A stretch of 64,000 nucleotides of DNA from Lethocerus indicus (GCA_019843655.1 JACDQD010000005.1:8521575-8585574); one strand, 5' to 3'. Numbered from the stretch's first letter, positions 1 through 11,973 are shown. Notes: generated from the letters alone by a model not told the origin. Numbers and translations are program-made.

Positions 1-1247
1 ACTTAAATATTGTACCCATCCGGTACACCGGGGTTAGTGCAATCCTCTCACTTAATTCTGTGCACCTGTTAGATTTAATTCCTATAGAAATCGTTTTAAA
101 TGCGGTTGGTTTGAGATGGGGAGAATACGAAGGTGAATACGGGTTTATATCAGGTGATATAGCTAAGATATTTTGTGTTAGGTGTAATTCTCGATGTATT
201 TTGGTGTAAAATATTGAAAGGCCTGCGAGCCTGTATCCGTTTTCTATCATACATCTGACTGTTGTAACAAATATCTTATACAGATTTAATGCAATAAAGA
301 TATTTTACTTCGATCAGTGCTTGGATTGAGGCAGCATAAACGCGTTATACTAGAAGTAATGTAGCGGTGGGACGAATTATCCTTCGACTGCAAATTTGGA
401 TTTATAAAGTTATATTAGTGTATGTAAATTTCTGCTGTGCATTAACTTTGATGTTCAGACAAACAGACGTGACCCATCTGTGTTCAACTATAATTGAAAT
501 TACGTTACTACAGATAACCGTGATTAGGTTAATACGTGAAAAAATCCTGCGTATTTATAATTTATCACCTCTAAAAGTGTTAACTGAATTCAATTTTCCT
601 CAAATTATAATTGAGGAGCGTGCACAAGTTCACACTTTCAAAATAAAAATTCCTGCATTATAATATTAATTGTGGGTAAACATTTATAGACTTCATTTAT
701 AGATTTAAGTGGACAGACACCCACCTGACACAACCTAAGAACAGTGCACTCGAATTAATTTTGGGTTGCATCAGAAATACATAGATGTACAAAACGCTTC
801 GGTTTTTATTTAATCGGCCCTTTAATGGAACAGTTCAGTACTCTTAATTAAATTGTATATAGTTTGTTAAAGAACACAAAGATCATCCCGAAAAACGCAA
901 TAACTAGACACGTATATATACACACGACAAACAGATAAACACAACGGTACAAGTGACAGTGCAGTGAGGATGCTCAAAAAACATCCAAAGTGCCAAAAGT
1001 GACTAACACTGCTACTTAAGATGGCCAGCAGCCGAAACCGGTCTAGCTAAACACCAAACCAGCGAGAGGAGACAGAATCACACGAAATCTACGGTATTCC
1101 GACCCCTGGCAGACCACAAAATAGGTATTCTAAAAACAAATTCCTAGAAATAGTTATTCATTGTATTGTTCCTTTAGGGTATAGAGGTTATGCTAATGCG
1201 TGCGGTAGAGCCGTTATTAATTTTCGGGGCGGGCCGTTGTGTTACAG
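1..1247. other. Non-coding, upstream of exon 1
   Basis: AT-rich sequence without a supportable exon. The only recognisable item is a right-arm Penelope-like fold-back fragment at about 893-1129. The 98-codon open frame at 367-663 has AT-rich codons and no known domain. Confidence 0.6.
893..1129 (-). mobile_element. Penelope-like fold-back element, one arm only
   Basis: Shares with the copies at 11.6, 44, 50, 58 and 63.6 kb the stretch gaggatgc..aaaacatccaaagtgcc, then gatggc(g)agcagccgaaaccggtctag, gagaggagacaga and the end accccTggcagaccacaaaa. The left arm is missing. It ends about 120 bases before the exon 1 acceptor. Confidence 0.75.
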
Positions 1248-1555
1248 GTAGTGTGGGCGGGCGCCAGTTCGCGTGCTCTACGTGCGGCAAGTGCTACGGG
1301 CGGGCCACGAGCCTGATCGCCCACGTGAAGAACGACTGCGGCAAGGAGGCCCGCTGGACGTGCCCCCATTGCCCCTACAGGACCAAACGCAGCCACGACC
1401 TCCGCAAGCACGTTGCCACCCTCCACGAACCGAACCCGCCCCTATACTACTGCATACACTGCCCCTGGAGTACCAAGTACAAGGCCAAAGTGCCCTACCA
1501 CTACGCCCTCAAACACGCCTCCCTTCCGCACCCCTCCTCGCTCGTCCACTCATAA
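1248..1555 (+). CDS. lola: lola alternative 3' exon 1, three zinc fingers
   Basis: Codes the isoform-specific C-terminus of a nuclear BTB zinc-finger transcription factor; in flies the shared BTB exons are spliced to one such exon, which sets DNA specificity. The acceptor gttacag ends at 1247, two bases precede the first whole codon, and TAA ends it. 101 aa: finger 1 is C2HC (residues 9-30), fingers 2 and 3 C2H2 (38-59, 68-89). Helix residues at -1/2/3/6 are RTSA, RHDK, YAKY. The linker is DCGKE instead of the usual ECGKE. AATAAA lies at 1809-1814. The family call rests on the finger-linker pattern and array context. Confidence 0.9.
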
Positions 1556-2808
1556 ACGACCGCAGTCGAAGAGGCGGCTTCCTGGCTCTTTATATTCAAT
1601 ATTCAACACGTACGGTATCGAAACAACCCCGTTGAATCGCAGAAAAGATAGTGAATATTGTAAATATTTATTCTATATTTTTCTCGCTATGAAGGTTCTT
1701 CTTAGAAAAAAATAATCGCCGGAGTTCTTTTCCAGAGGATAAATTCAAATTATGGGAATAGGGGAGGAGTTTCGCATTTGAAAATCCTATAAACTCTCCC
1801 GGACTCTTAATAAACGATATCAATACTCTGTGTTGGAATGAGGGAAAAATTAATAAATAATATAATTATTGTTTGTTATTAGAAAATATTTATTGTTGTT
1901 TTTCTCCCTACGAATGTAACGCCGAAAATACTTCACCGAAGTGTTGAATCAATATCCTTATACGCGCCCGAAAAAGTTTTAATTCTGCTATCGTCGTTTC
2001 AAAAATCGATTGATTACATCCTTATTTATTCTCTATCGGCAACTAAACTGTTGATCCCGGGAAAATATTTGCACGTATTTGCTAGGATTCCAAACCTGAA
2101 TGGGAGAGGTGTTATTCTGGTGGTAATTGGAACCTGAGTCCCGTTTCACGCGGAGTGTCCCAAAGCTGTATATAGTTCGACAATCTGCCAGTATAATCTG
2201 TCCACGGCCTAGGAGGGATGGGCCAGTCATACTCGTGGCTATTCAACACCGACAAGACGGTTAATAAGAACTCCAACAATTTCTAAACTTCATGAGACGG
2301 ACGACTTTGCGAGACGTTCGGTGCTTATATTCGCTATCACTCTGGCGGTCCATGAACTCATTCCACCTATAACTGTAATTAAAAATTTCGGAACAAAATA
2401 AATGTATAATATATCTATAATTAACGTGGCTTTAATTTATTGTGCACCCCAGACGCTGTGATACGTAACAAAAGCATGCTACATTGCGCAATTATGCATG
2501 CTCTGGCGTTTGGAATACTTTCCACACTAAGTATACCGCCTAATCCGGGGATAACTGTACTAAGGTGTTGGGCACGAATACCCAGGGGAAAATAATGCAA
2601 CTATCTTCTTACGTGTTATAGAAAGTATTTGGAAGCACATATTTTTTAATAGCATTCTATAAATTCCGATTTGTTTAATACACCACAGGATGAATAACGG
2701 AGGTAAGTGATTCAAGTTCAAAACCGACAACAGTGCGTACTTTCAATTTTTGAGAATAAACGAACTTCAATTTTGTCTCATTCGGACCCATCTCGAACCC
2801 TGTTACAG
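1556..2808. other. 3' UTR and intron after exon 1
   Basis: Contains AATAAA at 1809 and AT-rich sequence. No exon, repeat or RNA gene seen. Confidence 0.6.
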
Positions 2809-3095
2809 TTACGGAAGAAGGCGGGCCTTACAAGTGTTACAGATGCGAAAGGTCGTACCGCCACAGGCGGAACCTGGAGTCCCACCTGAGGTACGAGTGC
2901 GGGAAGGAGGCCCAGTTTCAGTGCCATCTCTGCCCGCACAGGAGTAAGAGGATGACCGACCTGAGGAAACACTTCAAGTTCAGGCACGATCCCAACCCCC
3001 CGTTGTACTTTTGCCACGAGTGCCCCTTCCACACCAAGTACAGGAAGCACCTGTGCTTTCACGTTGCCAAGACTCATCCAACCTTTGGCATTTGA
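2809..3095 (+). CDS. lola: lola alternative 3' exon 2, three zinc fingers
   Basis: The acceptor ctgttacag ends at 2808; two bases (TT) then codons through to TGA. 94 aa: C2HC finger 9-30, C2H2 fingers 38-59 and 68-89. Helices HRNS, RTDK, YKHF. From the ECGKE linker onward it differs from exon 3 at only four bases, so the two isoforms share fingers 2 and 3 and differ in finger 1. AATAAA at 3343. The reading frame has no early ATG, as expected for an exon entered by splicing. Confidence 0.92.
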
Positions 3096-4603
3096 ACCAG
3101 AAGTGTTTATCGGTATTCTCCTTTCGGTTTCCTGAAGAAAAAACAAGAGCGATAAACTTGTATTTGTATAACAATGTTACTGCACCAGATTACAATTTAA
3201 TTGTTAATAACCCGGTTGTTCGGGTTCGAGTTGTATAAGACTTCCATATACAATTTGATTGAGAATTAAATATTTAAGTTAAAACAGTAAGATAAAAGTG
3301 CACTGATTTATTGTAGAGCCATCCCTCTTTTGATACTCCATCAATAAATACCTAATGAGGGAATAACGAGCAGTATAGCTGCAGGCCTGTGCTGTCGGGA
3401 ATCATTTGGTCTTGTGATTAGACAGCATTCGTCCATAGGAAAGGTTCAGAGTGGGTACCCTGCCACTATATACGTGAAGAGGCAATTCTGAAACTACATA
3501 GTATTGAAATATTATCGGTTGTCAATAAGAATTCGAACGAATTTCTCTTTCAGTTATGGAAATGGGCGCGTTCAATCTTGCGGTCGATTGTACCGGTGCT
3601 TGTGGTAACTTCACCTGAAGCGCAACTCTGGGGACACTGGCCTCAGGGGCGCTGCCAAAGGGGCAACGACCTGAAGAAATTTGGAAACCTGTTCGCTCGC
3701 GCTGTCCCCAAACTAGAGTACCAAATATGGTAAAAGTAGAATGACTCCACCACTTTACTGGAGCCTAAACCAAGCAAAAGACCAAACCCGACAGATTACA
3801 GAATTGTTATTTGAAGGAACATCAAGAACAGATACGATCCTATTCCCCATTTCGATTATTCCCTGGTAATTTTCGAATTCCTCAGTCCGATGATTATAAG
3901 GGGGATAATGTGATGATGCATTAATCGAAATGTCTTCAGGTTAATTGGGTCTGAAAATTTATTACGGCGATCAAAATTGCTCAAGTAGCATTAAACAAGA
4001 CAATTATTGCAGTATTGTGGAAGGCAGGCGAGTACCTCAATTATGATTGCCTGCAAAGAGCGTTGGCTCAGTATAAAATGAAAATTGTTCCTTATTTATG
4101 TACCTGTGCATTTCATTGTAACTTATTTATCTTGAACGTGAATAAAAGTATGTTCAAAGTAGTGAATGAGTCCTCTACGCCAACCGTAGTTTAGATGCGA
4201 CATACGTCCAACGCGCCCGTCCACGGGTACAACGTTACTGTAGAAGTTTAGTGTTTACAGATTACTTAAGTACATCGCTATAGTACTAGAATGTGGGGAC
4301 GGTAGTAACAAACCTATAGACCTATCCCTTATTTTAAATATCACATGGCTACTCTCGATTTACGCGGACAGGAGCTTTTTTGGCGGACCGAATTTACCTT
4401 CGTAGGAGATGTCAGCTGGTTACGATTGTTGGACGAGAGCATCAGAATTGTAAGCTTTAAGATTTAAGTTTTAGTTCATTCGCTATTCTGGATTTTTTAA
4501 GTTTTTCTTTCTATACGTGTAATCCTTATGATTAGTAGACTAGAACCTCACGGCCGCATGCCTTGTCGCGTGACGCTTTCGTTCTCAAATATCATATTTT
4601 CAG
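3096..4603. other. Interval exon 2 to exon 3
   Basis: 3096-3355 is the exon 2 3' UTR, repeated in split form after exon 3. A dead exon (psi-a) sits at 3554. From about 4160 the sequence is nearly the same as that upstream of exon 4 (from about 6080). Confidence 0.7.
3554..3730 (+). pseudogene. psi-a: decayed lola finger exon
   Basis: After the acceptor tctctttcag (ends 3553) come remnants of the first finger: gcgttcaa, then after a small deletion tgcggtcgattgtaccgg, which reads CGRLYR out of frame, followed by stops. Further on ggggcaacgacctgaagaaa resembles the helix of finger 2 and ctagagtaccaaatatgg the start of finger 3. Frame is lost from the first finger on. Confidence 0.6.
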
Positions 4604-4890
4604 GTGCCGATGACAAGCGGCCGTTCAAGTGTAATCGTTGCGGTAGACTGTACAAGTACAGGAGCAATTTACAGGCGCACATCAATTACGAGTGCGGGAA
4701 GGAGGCCCAGTTTCAGTGCCATCTCTGCCCGCACAGGAGCAAGAGGATGACCGACCTGAGGAAACACTTCAAGTTCAGGCACGATCCCAACCCCCCGTTG
4801 TACTTTTGCCACGAGTGCCCCTTCCACACCAAGTACAGGAAGCACCTGTGCTTTCACGTCGCCAAGAATCATCCGACCTTTGGCATTTGA
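4604..4890 (+). CDS. lola: lola alternative 3' exon 3, three zinc fingers (mosaic)
   Basis: The acceptor atattttcag ends at 4603; phase as in the other exons; TGA at 4888. 94 aa with C2HC 9-30, C2H2 38-59 and 68-89. Helices YSNA, RTDK, YKHF. The 5' half and the upstream intron match exon 4; the 3' half and the first part of the 3' UTR match exon 2. The switch falls at the ECGKE linker. This looks like gene conversion or unequal crossing-over between neighbouring exons. Confidence 0.92.
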
Positions 4891-6530
4891 ACCGGAAGTG
4901 TTTATTGGCATTCTCCTTTCGGTTTCCTAAAGAAAAAAACATGAGAAGAAAGTTCGGGACTAAGTATATTTATAAATCGCGGGCACTATGTCTCCCTGAT
5001 GGGTCTTTTCTTCTGTAAGATGCATACTACTGTATGCATGTAGATGAAGGTGTACTTCATCTATCCTCTTCTTACCGCTCTCTCCGATCCTTCTTTGACA
5101 TCCTCTTCCGTATTCTTCTTCTTATTCCATTGCAGTCCTCTTTACGTGGACCCTGCCACTTTCCAACCTATCGTTTTCCATCGCTCCTAGGTCCTTGCGA
5201 TGTCATTTTCCAAACCCTTTTGAACTTTCATCCCCTCTACTGTGTCCTTCGTTTATCTGTCCTCACAAACATTTTCTTTAAGACGTATTAAATGTCTTAC
5301 TCTCCCGTTATAAAGGTACGACTAAAGTACGATAAAGTAAGACTGCTCATTTCTTGGTGTACTCTTTACTGCATAGATACAATAAGACCTAAATTAAATT
5401 TTATGTATAAAGACAATTTTTATTTCTATTTAATTAACGACTTTAATGTAAGTTCTTGATGCACGTACGTCGTGACATCGGCAGCGGCTTGTACAATTAG
5501 TTTGTCACAAAAATAAATATTTCTACTATCGCCAATGACAAAGGCATAAATATTTAGCAACAGAATGTGATCTAGACCTAAGCGGTGATGGCGATAAACC
5601 TGCATTTGTATAACAATGTTCCTGCGCCAGATTACAATTTAAGTACACTGCGGTTGTTCGGTTTCGAGTTTTATAAAACTTCGATATACAATTTGATTGA
5701 GAATTAAATATTTAAGTTTAAAAAGTAAGATAAAAATGCACTGATTTATCGTAGAGCCATTCCTCTTTTGATACTCCACCAATAAATACCTATCGACCCA
5801 ATAGTTTTATGTTGTTCATTTCTTTCAGTAAAATCCTCTATTTATTTTTAATTATATTCTGTATCAATTTAACATTAGTTAAATCACATGTCTTTTTAAC
5901 TCACAAAGAGTGTAGTATGAAAAACGTGACTTGATAGAGTGTTCTTATTTATTTTTTCTTTGTCGGTTGGAACTTCAGTATTTGAATGGTATGTTAAAGG
6001 TATCTCTGACTGGATTAATCATTAAACGTGCAATATTATTGAAGAATTGTGAAGAATAAGTGAATAAAATGATGTTCAACGTAGTGAATGTGTCCTCTAC
6101 GTCAACCGTATTTTAAATGCGACATACGTCCAACGCTAACCGTCCACGGGTACAACGTTAGTGTAGAAGTTTCGTGTTTACGGAATACTTAAGTACATTA
6201 GTACATTAGTACTAGAATGTGCCGACGGTAGCGACAAACCTATAGACTTTATCCCTTATTTTAAATATCACGTGGTTACTCTCGATTTAGGTGGGCAGGA
6301 GCTCTTTTGGCGGACCGAATTTACCTTCGTAGGAGATGTCAGCTGGTTACGATTGTTGGACGAGAGCATCAGAATTGTAAGCTTTAAGATTTAAGTTTTA
6401 GTTCATTCGCTATTCTGGATTTTTTAAGTTTTTCTTTCTATACTTGTAATCTTTATGATTAGTAGACTAGAACCTCGCCGCCGCATGCCTTGTCGCCCGA
6501 CGATTCCATTCTCAAATATCATATTTTCAG
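4891..6530. other. Interval exon 3 to exon 4 with interrupted 3' UTR copy
   Basis: 4891-4940 and 5587-5795 together match the exon 2 3' UTR (3096-3355), with about 645 unrelated bases (4941-5586) between. AATAAA at 5781. From 6080 on it copies the region before exon 3. The inserted part is pyrimidine-rich at 5080-5280 and shows no known element. Confidence 0.65.
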
Positions 6531-6811
6531 GTGCCCATGACGAGCGGCCGTTCAAGTGTTACCGTTGCGGTAGACTGTACAAATACAGGAGCAATTTACA
6601 GGCGCACATCAATTACGAGTGCGGTAAGGAGCCCAAGTTCCAGTGCGCACACTGTCCCTACAAGGCCAAGAAAAAGAACAAGCTCAACCAGCATTACAAC
6701 TTCGTCCACAACCCCAATCCCGTGCTACACTTCTGCCAGCACTGCAGTTTCAGTACGAAGTACAGGACCCAACTAACCTACCACATTGGAAAAAACCACC
6801 CCCAGTTTTAG
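6531..6811 (+). CDS. lola: lola alternative 3' exon 4, three zinc fingers
   Basis: Acceptor atattttcag ends at 6530; TAG at 6809. 92 aa: C2HC 9-30, C2H2 38-59 and 68-89. Helices YSNA (same as exon 3), KNKQ, YTQY. Finger 2 has a lysine-rich run (KAKKKNK). The linker is ECGKEPKFQC. It is the probable donor of the 5' half of exon 3. No close AATAAA seen. Confidence 0.92.
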
Positions 6812-7492
6812 ATTTGTAACTTCCGATGGAGCGTATTCGTTTGTTTTTCTCGAATAGAAATTTCTATTGCCCTAAACAGTTTGATTGTTTTATTGCTGTG
6901 TACAACCTTATTTATTACCTTAGTTTACTGAATCTTCAGTCTCCTCCTGCTGGCCCGGTTTCGGCTGTTAGCCCTCTGGTGTAGCTCTTTTTGTCAGTCG
7001 GGTGGTCAGACACAGTCACTTCACTTTCACTATGTCATAGTTTGGAATGACTGTAAAAGTTCCTCAGTAAAAGTTAAGTGACCGAGCCGGCATGACGCCC
7101 CACAAGTAACCAGAGGCACTGTCCACCCTACTGACAAAATGATCTATAGACCACAAAAACAGGTATTCCAAAATAATCTATTACGTGTAATAAGGAGCGA
7201 ATAAGTTTAAAAAATAGACCAGTTTCCTTATCAAATAACAAAACCAACTAAATCTGCTTCTGCTGGCTTCGATGTACAATGCTCGAATTTAAGGACGAAG
7301 AGAAGAAGAATTTCAGTTTAGTTATTACTGCTTTGTCTTCGAGTCGACCTACAGAAAATCTGCCGATATACAGGTGTGTTCGGGCTTTATTGTTTAAGTT
7401 TTATCTTTTAACAAAAAAGAGTCCGGTTAAAATTCCCAGTCCTCGTGTTGTGTTGTCGCAGATGCCAACTTTGTTTCACCTTCCTGTTGCAG
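6812..7492. other. Interval exon 4 to exon 5
   Basis: Holds a diverged Penelope-like fold-back remnant (about 6930-7168); the rest is ordinary AT-rich sequence. Confidence 0.55.
6930..7168. mobile_element. Diverged Penelope-like fold-back remnant
   Basis: Left end has gtctcctcctgctggcccgg followed by tttcggctgttagcc, matching the family's left arm; right end has gaccacaaaaacaggtattcc, the family's right tip. The middle is poorly conserved. Confidence 0.5.
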
Positions 7493-7740
7493 ACGTCCCG
7501 AAGCCGTTCAAGTGCCTGAGGTGCGGCAGGGTCTACAGGTACAAGGGCAACCTGCGGGCCCACTTGAGGTACGAGTGCGGCGTTGAGCCGCAGTTCCAGT
7601 GCCCCTACTGTCAGTACAGGGCCAAGAAGAGCAACGACTGGCGCAAGCACATCAGGACAAAGCACGACCCACCACCGGACATAGTGCGCCTGGCATACCG
7701 CGGATTGTACGACGACTACCCGCAGCAGTTTCAAATGTAG
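7493..7740 (+). CDS. lola: lola alternative 3' exon 5, two zinc fingers
   Basis: Acceptor ttcctgttgcag ends at 7492; TAG at 7738. 81 aa: C2HC finger 7-28 (helix YGNA) and C2H2 finger 36-57 (KNDK, with Trp in place of the core Leu at +4). The tail after HDPPP continues where its neighbours carry a third finger, but no cysteines are left there, so finger 3 has been lost. Linker ECGVEPQFQC. Confidence 0.92.
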
Positions 7741-10225
7741 TCCCTTCTAGGCGTTAATTTGACCGACATTTGCTATCGTATAAAATGTCACAACTGACTG
7801 TTGAGACAAATGGGAAGTTCGAATCCCGAGTGTTCAGTCCGTGTTGAGATAAAGGTCATTTTTGTTTTAGCCTTATATGTACAATCAACCTTTGTACGAG
7901 GTATGTTTTTATTTTCTCTGGGGCCAGTGGCGTTTAAGCCGTCGATGTTAAGGTGTTATGACGATATGGCTTCGGTATGTTGCGGTTGCGGTGAATGGTT
8001 AGAAACATATCAAGGAGCCATAAGTATGATTAGGACTACTTTTCGATTGTAATCGCTGGATGCGATCGATGACGGATGTCTTGGTGAAACCCCACAATTC
8101 ACTGCCGTATGCTCACGTCGGTTTCAATATAGTTTTATAAATTGTCGGTTTGTTATTTAAAGTTAATGTTGATGTCCTCCATTCTATTGTAGTAATAACC
8201 TCAGTAGTCCTAATTTCCGGTTCCTATTTTTCTATTATTTCGGAGCTTTTTTCACGAATCTTTTTAAATTTATCAACTAAATTAAACCTTTGAGTCGTAC
8301 GTAGTCGCTTCGGTAGTTGGTCTTCTGTTGCGTCGAGCTCTCGTGTTCGAAATAATTGCTCGAACAGGAGGCGAAGTGTAAGTCGGCGGGTTGAAGTTTG
8401 TTTGTTGCAATAAACGAAAACAAGAAAACCTTTCTGACGTTAACGGCGGTTGCAAAATGTTAATGTAAAGTTTTCATCCGCCATAGTAGAACCGGCACTG
8501 CCTTAAACAACAAATTTGGATTTGCCGTTCGAACGCGGTTGCTGAACTTTTTGTCAGATATGTGATGGACCTAAATGGACCGTTCAACAGTTGAACTAAT
8601 CGGCCTATGTGAACATATTTTAATTTGCCAAATATTTGTAATAATGTTTTACCGTTTTACGATGTTCGGATCAGTCGTTCGCGTGTCTGTATATCTGTTC
8701 TGTTAAAAATTAAATTAGACTGTGCTTGATAGCTGTGATGTAGCTGTATCACTGTGTAATACTTAGCGAGACGAATTATTACGTGCCTCCAAGTGAATTG
8801 TGTTCTCTTTTTGTAATCACTGTTAAATGATGTTCACAGTGATGATACAAATGTACACATCTTGCCTGGTAGCCCCACAAAATCATTAAATATAGATTCA
8901 AATATGCTTTAACACTTTTTAATTTCTTTTTATTTTACTTAAACGAATATATAGCTGCGTAACGCCTGCAGTTGGCCTAAGATTCAAAATTAGTCCACTG
9001 TACTCATTTTTGTGAGGCCTGGCAAGATGTCCCTTTAAAGGTGCTGTCAATAACTGTTATACAACGTTCAAATATTGCAGAAACATTTGAGAATATTTAA
9101 TGAATAGTAGACTATCCAAGATACAAGATCTCAAATTTTGAATTGAACGGTGGTTGTGGTATGTGTTATTTGTAATGTTAGGCAATGATTTACCGAAAGC
9201 TTATGATTTATATTTCATAATATTCTTTTACTCAGAATAGGGAATATCTTTGTATTTTCTCCAGATTAGCTGTTTTCTTTTGTTTTTAGTTTAATATTAT
9301 AGAATTGTAGGTTTAGGAGGAAAAAGTACTTTTATGAATAAATATATTGAATCAACACAGCTGAATCTTTCCTTCCCTATCAGTTTCAAGGTATTCCAGT
9401 AGGATTGCGGAGTCGATATGAACTCAGAAAACTCCCCTAACCCCCTGTATCGTCCAGTCAGTTACCCCAAAAACCCCACTGTGTGGGCAAAAGAAATTTA
9501 GATTGAGACATGGTTTAGGCCTACGATTTGATCTAGATCCTAGGTTCCCAAACTTTTTTTTCTCATAGACCACTTCAAAAATTTTGCTGGTTCCGGTGGA
9601 CCCCCTGCGGCTACATTTCTATCATATTCCCAAAACTCGACAAAAAATGTGCAAATTAGATCTAACTCAACCCCGTCGAGTCTCCCGTGGACCCCTGAGG
9701 GTCCACCTGGACCACTTTGGGAATCAATGATCTAGATGAATGCACATAGTATGCAGAATCTACGTGGCCGACCTCAGCGCCACACGGCCACTGAAGAAGC
9801 GTCCTTGCTCGCGGCATAATTTTCGAAATCAGGTGTGCAGAACTTATTCGAAACCACCAGTCGTTTGACGTTCGGATGAATAACGGAACCTGTTATCGGA
9901 TTGTTATCTGGCGGACAATAAATAATAGCATTTCGATTAAATAACAGTTACACTCCGTATTAACATTTGATAATGTGAATGCTTATTAAACTTACCTACG
10001 CTTCTTGTTTAAGCATATATTATATCAAGTGCTTGTGGGTTTAGGCCTGGTGGTATTATTTGTTATAATTGTATGTACTAACTAAAAAAGTATATTTTAA
10101 GAAAAATTATAGTCCCCCTGCCTCAACTGCACGCTGTTAGAGGGAGCTGACAACGTAGAAAAAGGTATTTACCAAGATACACCGACTAACGGATCGATGC
10201 TGACAGTTAAAACTAACAGTTTCAG
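7741..10225. other. 2.5 kb without a finger exon
   Basis: Contains a 191-bp hAT-like MITE at 9539-9729. No finger motif found elsewhere in either strand; the 83-codon frame at 7801 has no domain. Confidence 0.6.
9539..9729. mobile_element. hAT-like MITE with 8-bp target duplication
   Basis: Flanked by a perfect 8-bp direct repeat ATCTAGAT (9531-9538, 9730-9737), fitting the hAT preference nTnnnnAn. Ends are imperfect inverted repeats (CCTAGGTTCCCAAAC / CATTGATTCCCAAAG). 191 bp, non-coding, so it needs a transposase from elsewhere. Confidence 0.8.
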
Positions 10226-10446
10226 ATCTTCTGGACTGCCTCATACTCCAAAAGTTGTACAATTGCAAATACTGTCCGTACACAACGCCAAGAAAGAGCC
10301 ACATGAGCCGTCACATGAACGACAAACACGATCCCAACCCGAAGTTGTACAAGTGCGGCGTCTGCCCGTACACCTGCAAGCAGAAGACGAGCCTCAAGGT
10401 CCATTATCTTGGAAGGCACAAGGCACTGCCGTTCGATTTAGCTTAG
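10226..10446 (+). CDS. lola: lola alternative 3' exon 6, two C2H2 fingers
   Basis: Acceptor gtttcag ends at 10225; TAG at 10444. 72 aa: fingers at 13-34 and 43-64, both C2H2, helices RSHR and QTSV, joined by HDPNPKLYKC. The C2HC finger of the three-finger exons is absent; these two correspond to their fingers 2 and 3. An extra Cys sits in finger 2 (PYTCKQK). Exon 11 is its nearest relative. A second AG (aactaacag) lies just upstream but would change the phase. AATAAA at 10563. Confidence 0.9.
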
Positions 10447-11035
10447 AGCGAAGCACTGTTTATAACTTTCGATAGCTTTTTTTCAAATTTCTTTGTCTAT
10501 TTGATATGTAAATAATCGGCGCACACGTTATCGGCCTAAGTTTGTACCTGAACCTCGTTACAAATAAAGTCAAGAAAATTTTGAAAAGATTGAACAGTAA
10601 CGAAATGATGTTTTGCACACACACAAGCTGTATGTATATATTTTTGTTATTTTTCAGGAGTGTTTTGTAAAAAGGTTTCATTAGTATAGAAGACGGTTAT
10701 TTTCTACTGTACTGAAACTAATAGTGATAGAATTATTTTCAGACAATATATTATAGTTTTCGGATTTTGTTTGTTAATGTTTATTTTTTGCTTTATGATG
10801 TTTTATATGTATATATGTGACATTATCGAGGTTTAAAGAAAATTGGCAATTGTAATATTTTATTGCGTGTTGTTTTGTACTTGTTCAGGAGTGATTGTTT
10901 GAAAAGTTTCGGTAGAATTTAAACACACGCTAATATTTGTACTGGGCGGACTTTTTCGGCTTTTTTAAATTTTTGTTCTTTGGTTTTAGTATCGTCTCCT
11001 CCGTCGATTGGTCTAATTGTTTAAACTTTTTCCAG
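10447..11035. other. 3' UTR and intron after exon 6
   Basis: AATAAA at 10563; otherwise AT-rich with nothing recognisable. Confidence 0.6.
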
Positions 11036-11235
11036 GAGCCCAGCTGAAAATTAGTGCGATTTACAGTTGTTCCTACTGCAATTACTCGTCGGTAAGGAAA
11101 CCAAACATGGCCCGCCACATGAAACAGATACATAACCCGAATCCGCTCCTCTACTTCTGCGCCTTGTGTCCCTACAAGACAAAACGGAGATATGACCTGT
11201 TCAGGCACAAAGTCCTTAAGCACCAAAACGCATAG
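11036..11235 (+). CDS. lola: lola alternative 3' exon 7, two C2H2 fingers
   Basis: Acceptor actttttccag ends at 11035; TAG at 11233. 65 aa: fingers 11-32 and 41-62, helices RPNR (Pro at +2) and RYDR, linker HNPNPLLYFC. Second finger ends with KHQNA, a minimal tail. AATAAA at 11392. Exons 7-10 form one subgroup by the PYKTKRR/PYKSKRK pattern of finger 2. Confidence 0.92.
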
Positions 11236-11555
11236 AAATTCTAGTTGGTTTGTACCCATACTCACAGTTCTGTAATACATTCTTATTCACTTTCAAATCA
11301 TTCATTACTGTAATAATGTGTTTTCTATTTGTATATTTCACAATATTTGTTCAGTTCCTAAATACATCAAGAAATGTGCTCGATAATTAGGAATAAACAA
11401 ATACAAATTTAATTTTTGTTTTATAACTACTAATTTTAATTTAAAAAAAATCAAATTTCAACCATTTTTATTGTACAAAATCACATGATAAAAATTAAAA
11501 ACCTATTTCATTATTGCAACAGCTTGTCGATAACAATGTTTTTTTAGTTTAATAT

Positions 11556-11973
11556 TCCTGTTTTGTGGCCTGCGAGGGGTTGGAATACCATAGCTTTCGT
11601 ATGTTTCTGTCTCCTCTCGCTGGTTAGGTCTTCTGCTAGAAAGGTTTCGGCTGCTCGCCATCTTCAGTAGCGGTGTTGGTCACTTTTGGATGTTTTCTGG
11701 GCATTCTCACTTCACTGTCACTGTCATTTGTACTGTGGTGGTGGTCTGTCGTGTGTGTATATATACGTGTCTCGTTATTGTGTTTTGGGGGGTGTTGTTT
11801 GTCTTGTTTGAGAAACAGACAATTACCACAGTACAAATGACAGTGACAGTGCAGTGAGGATGCCCAGAAAACATCCAAAAGTGACCAACACCGCTACTGA
11901 AGATGGCGAGCAGCCGAAACCTGTCTAGCAAAAGACCAAACCAGCGAGAGGAGACAGAAACATACAAAATCTA
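11556..11973. mobile_element. Penelope-like fold-back element, both arms
   Basis: Two inverted arms of about 190 bp: left cctgttttgtggcctgcgag..ggtttcggctgctcgccatc, right gatggcgagcagccgaaacc..gaggagacagaaac, meeting around cgtgtctcgttattgtgttt. No coding remnant is left. The RNA or single strand could form a long hairpin. Confidence 0.85.

Noticed and set aside
2778..3146. Long minus-strand frames opposite finger exons (also at 7408, 17782, 24092, 25204, 41865)
   Set aside because: They are mirror frames of GC-rich finger codons; their peptides are Val/Ala/Leu-rich repeats of each other with no domain.
5034..5291. 85-codon plus frame in the insertion after exon 3
   Set aside because: Pyrimidine-rich low-complexity coding, no domain.
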